A stretch of DNA of 64,000 nucleotides from Omphiscola glabra (lineage: Eukaryota > Mollusca > Gastropoda > Lymnaeidae): the NCBI GenBank assembly GCA_964017045.1, contig OZ024806.1, forward strand, positions 2,238,502 to 2,302,501, written 5' to 3'. Both the position numbers and the translations under genes were made by a program. The notes beneath the pieces are model-generated. The model had not been told where the DNA came from. It saw only the letters and a list, made by a program, of their open reading frames with translations, and did no database searches. This document shows positions 61,700 through 64,000 of this stretch, one piece after another (within the stretch, counting starts at the first letter, position 1; each line of letters starts with the position of its first letter).

Positions 61700-62940
61700 C
61701 ACAACCACCATCACAAACACCACAAGCACCACAACCAGCACCCCAACCAGCACCTCAACCAGCAACACAACCAGCACCATAACCAGCACCACAACCAGCA
61801 CCACAACCAGCTCCACAACCAGCACCACAACCAGTACCACAACCAGCACCACAACCAGCACCACAACCAGCACCACAAACACCAGCACCACAACCACCAC
61901 CACAAACACCACCACAACCACCACCACAAACACCACCACAAACACCAGCACCACAACCACCACCACAAAATCCAGCACCTCAAAAAGCACCACAACCAGC
62001 ACCACAACCACTACCACAACTACCACCACAACCACCACCCCAACCACCACCACAAACACCAGCACCACAAACAGCACAACAACCAGCACCTTAACCAGCA
62101 CCACAACCACCACCACAAACACCAGCACCATAACCAGCACAATAAACAGCACCACAACCATCACCACAACCAGCACCACAACCAGCACCACAACCAGCAC
62201 CACAACCAGCACCACAAACACCAGCACCACAAACACCAGCACCACAAAAAGCACCACAACCACCACCACAAACACCAGCACCACAACAAGCACCACAACC
62301 ACCGCCAAAAACAGCACCACATACACCAGCACCACAAACAGCACCACAACCATCACCACAAACACCAGCACCACAACCAGCACCATAAACACCAGCACCA
62401 CAACCAGCACCACAAACACCAGCACCACAAACATCACCACAAACATCACCACAACCAGCACCACAACCACCACCACCAGAACCATCACCACCACAACCAC
62501 CACCACAAAAACAACCACCACAAAAACAACCACCAACACAACCAACACCACAAACACTATCACCACAAACAGCACCACAACCAACACCACAAACACCAGC
62601 ACCACAAACAACACCACAAACAGCACCACAACCAGTACCACAACCACCACCACCACAACCATGACCACCACCACCACAACCAGCACCACAACCACCACCA
62701 AAACCAGCACCACAACCAGCACCACAACCACCAGCACCACCACAACCAGCAACACAAACACCACCACAAAAACCAGCACCACAACAAGCACCACAACCAA
62801 CACCACAACCATCACCACAACCACCTCCACAACCATCACCACCACAACCAGCACCACAACCAGCACTTCAACCAACACCACAACCAGCACCACAACCAGC
62901 ACCACAACCAGCACCACAACCAGCACCACAACCAGCACCA
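61700..62940. repeat. Mosaic of short, more diverged array pieces
   Basis: This stretch follows none of the named HORs for long. It joins E-like strings (about 61.70-61.85 kb), an ordinary CCTTAACC neighbourhood (62,091), F-like strings (62.2-62.8 kb) and a pure run of CACCACAACCAG units (about 62,878-62,950). It has several private variants, including CAACCATGACC at 62,656 with one of the few + strand ATGs. It may be an older or edge-like part of the array. No gene is visible. Confidence 0.65.
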
Positions 62941-64000
62941 CAACCAGCACCACAAACACCAACACCACAAACACCAGCACCACAAACACCAGCACCACAA
63001 CCACCACCGCAACTAGCACCACAAACACCAGCACCACAAACAGCTCCACAACCAGCACCACAAACACCAGCACCACAAACCGCACCACAACAACCACCAC
63101 AAACACCAGTACCACAACCAGCACCACCACCAGCACCACAAACACTACCACAACCACCACCACAACCACCACCACAACCACCACCACAACCACCACCCCA
63201 ACCAGCACCACAAACAGCACAACAACCAGCACCTTAACCGGCACCACAACAACCACCACAAACATCAGTACCACAACCAGCACCACAAACACCAGCACCA
63301 CAAAAAGCACCACAACCAGCACCACAACCACCACCACAAGCAGCACCACATACACCAGCACCACAAACAGCACCACAACCAGCACCACAAACACCAGTAC
63401 CACAACCAGCACCACAACCAGCACCACAACCAGCACCACAACCACCACCACAACCACCAGCACAACAAACAGCACCACAACCACAACCACCACAAAAAAC
63501 ACCAGCACCACAACCAGCACCACAAACACCAACACCACAAACACCAGCAACACAAACACCAGCACCACAACCACCACCGCAACCAGCACCACAAACACCA
63601 GCACCACAAACAGCACCACAACCAGCACCACAAACACCAGCATCACAAACCGCACCACAACCACCACCACAAACACCATTACCACAACCAGCACCACAAA
63701 CACCAGCACCACAAACAGCACCACAACCACCATCACAAACACCAGCACCACAACCAGCACCATAAACACCAGCACCACAACCAGCACCACAAACAGAACA
63801 ACAACCAAGACCACAACGAGCACCACAACCAGCACCACAACCAGCACCACAAACAACACCACAACCAGCACCACAACCACCACCACAACCACCACCACAA
63901 CCACCACCACAACCCCAACCACCACCACAACGACCACCACCACAACCAGCACCACAACCAACACCACAACCACCACCACAACCACCACCACAACCATCAC
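62941..64000. repeat. About 1.06-kb segment repeated at the window edge, right copy (runs off the end)
   Basis: Right partner of 60,631-61,690. The CCTTAACC site here reads CCTTAACCGGC (63,232), a private A-to-G change. The match still holds at base 64,000, so the duplication continues beyond the window. Confidence 0.8.

Larger units (their letters stand above)
1..64000 (+). repeat. A/C-rich minisatellite/satellite array of 12- and 15-bp units, spanning the whole window
   Basis: Every line of the window is built from units that start with CACCACAA and end in a short variable tail. The commonest are CACCACAACCAG (12 bp), CACCACAAACAG (12 bp), CACCACAACCAC (12 bp) and CACCACAAACACCAG (15 bp). 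The + strand is nearly free of T and has about one G per unit; from the unit composition A+C should be a little over 90%. No unit occurs in inverted orientation. No stretch over about 50 bp departs from the pattern, so the usual 'gene-free stretch' note applies to the full window: it holds only this array. Units keep a 3-bp periodicity, which makes long open frames inevitable. The class (satellite or large minisatellite) is a firm reading; chromosomal location and host are unknown. Both edges cut through units, so the array is longer than 64 kb. Confidence 0.97.

Noticed and set aside
1..64000. CRISPR array
   Set aside because: There are no 20-50-bp direct repeats with unique spacers of constant length; units are 12-15 bp and contiguous.
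1..64000. Telomeric repeat
   Set aside because: The unit GGTTGTGGTGCT is not a known telomere repeat, unit variants are many, and there is no uniform short G-cluster repeat at either edge.
1..64000. tRNA, rRNA or other structured RNA, hairpin terminators, inverted repeats, LTR or TIR elements
   Set aside because: With almost no T and little G on one strand, no stem of useful length can form, and I saw no sequence outside the unit pattern.
1..64000. Pure sequencing or assembly artefact
   Set aside because: The ordered, shared and private variants across nested blocks look like real array evolution. Copy number and the longest duplications could still be assembly-dependent, which is why read-level checks are suggested.

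Overview
The whole 64-kb window is one uninterrupted, strand-asymmetric tandem array. I see no gene, RNA gene, transposon or unique sequence in it. The + strand is almost entirely A and C, with one G per unit and scattered single T's; the - strand is correspondingly G/T-rich. Almost every unit is the octamer CACCACAA followed by a 4- or 7-base tail (CCAG, ACAG, CCAC, ACACCAG, CAAG, AAAG, TCAG and similar), giving 12- and 15-bp units. All units point the same way from base 1 to base 64,000, and the array runs off both ends. Such an array points to a eukaryotic satellite or minisatellite block (heterochromatic, subtelomeric or sex-chromosomal) assembled from long reads. I cannot name the species.

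The order of unit variants is not random: long strings of variants recur exactly, so the array has nested higher-order repeats (HORs). From left to right: an A-type HOR (41-1,685); an E segment (1,686-4,940); an F/B-like stretch (4,941 to about 7,430); a zone of C cores with 1.39-kb and about 2.3-kb duplications (7.4-21.3 kb); three tandem A units of 1,665, 1,653 and about 1,645 bp (22,543-27,505); a second E segment (27,506-30,760); two tandem B units of 5,504 and 5,264 bp (30,761-41,528); two composite G units of about 5.5 kb (41,869-52,624); a rearranged fifth A copy (52,625 to about 54,190); a third E segment (to 57,614); and a mosaic with 1,530-bp and about 2.3-kb duplications up to the right edge. 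Above these levels, bases 1 to about 7,300 recur almost perfectly 25,820 bp downstream. Block names A, B, C, E, F, G and H are mine.

Copies of the same block differ by very few substitutions and by whole-unit gains or losses (12, 15, 51, 186 and 564 bp). This is the pattern expected from slippage, unequal exchange and recent block duplication. Very long open frames exist, especially poly-Val/Leu on the - strand, but they are explained by base composition and the 3-bp periodicity, so I do not annotate them as genes. The + strand Thr/Ser/Asn frame is the only reading that deserves a coding test, and single-base phase shifts copied in every block argue against it too.

All measurements were made by eye from marker strings. 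Coordinates given as exact are marker positions; block edges marked 'about' carry tens of bases of uncertainty, because the 12-bp unit makes junctions ambiguous.
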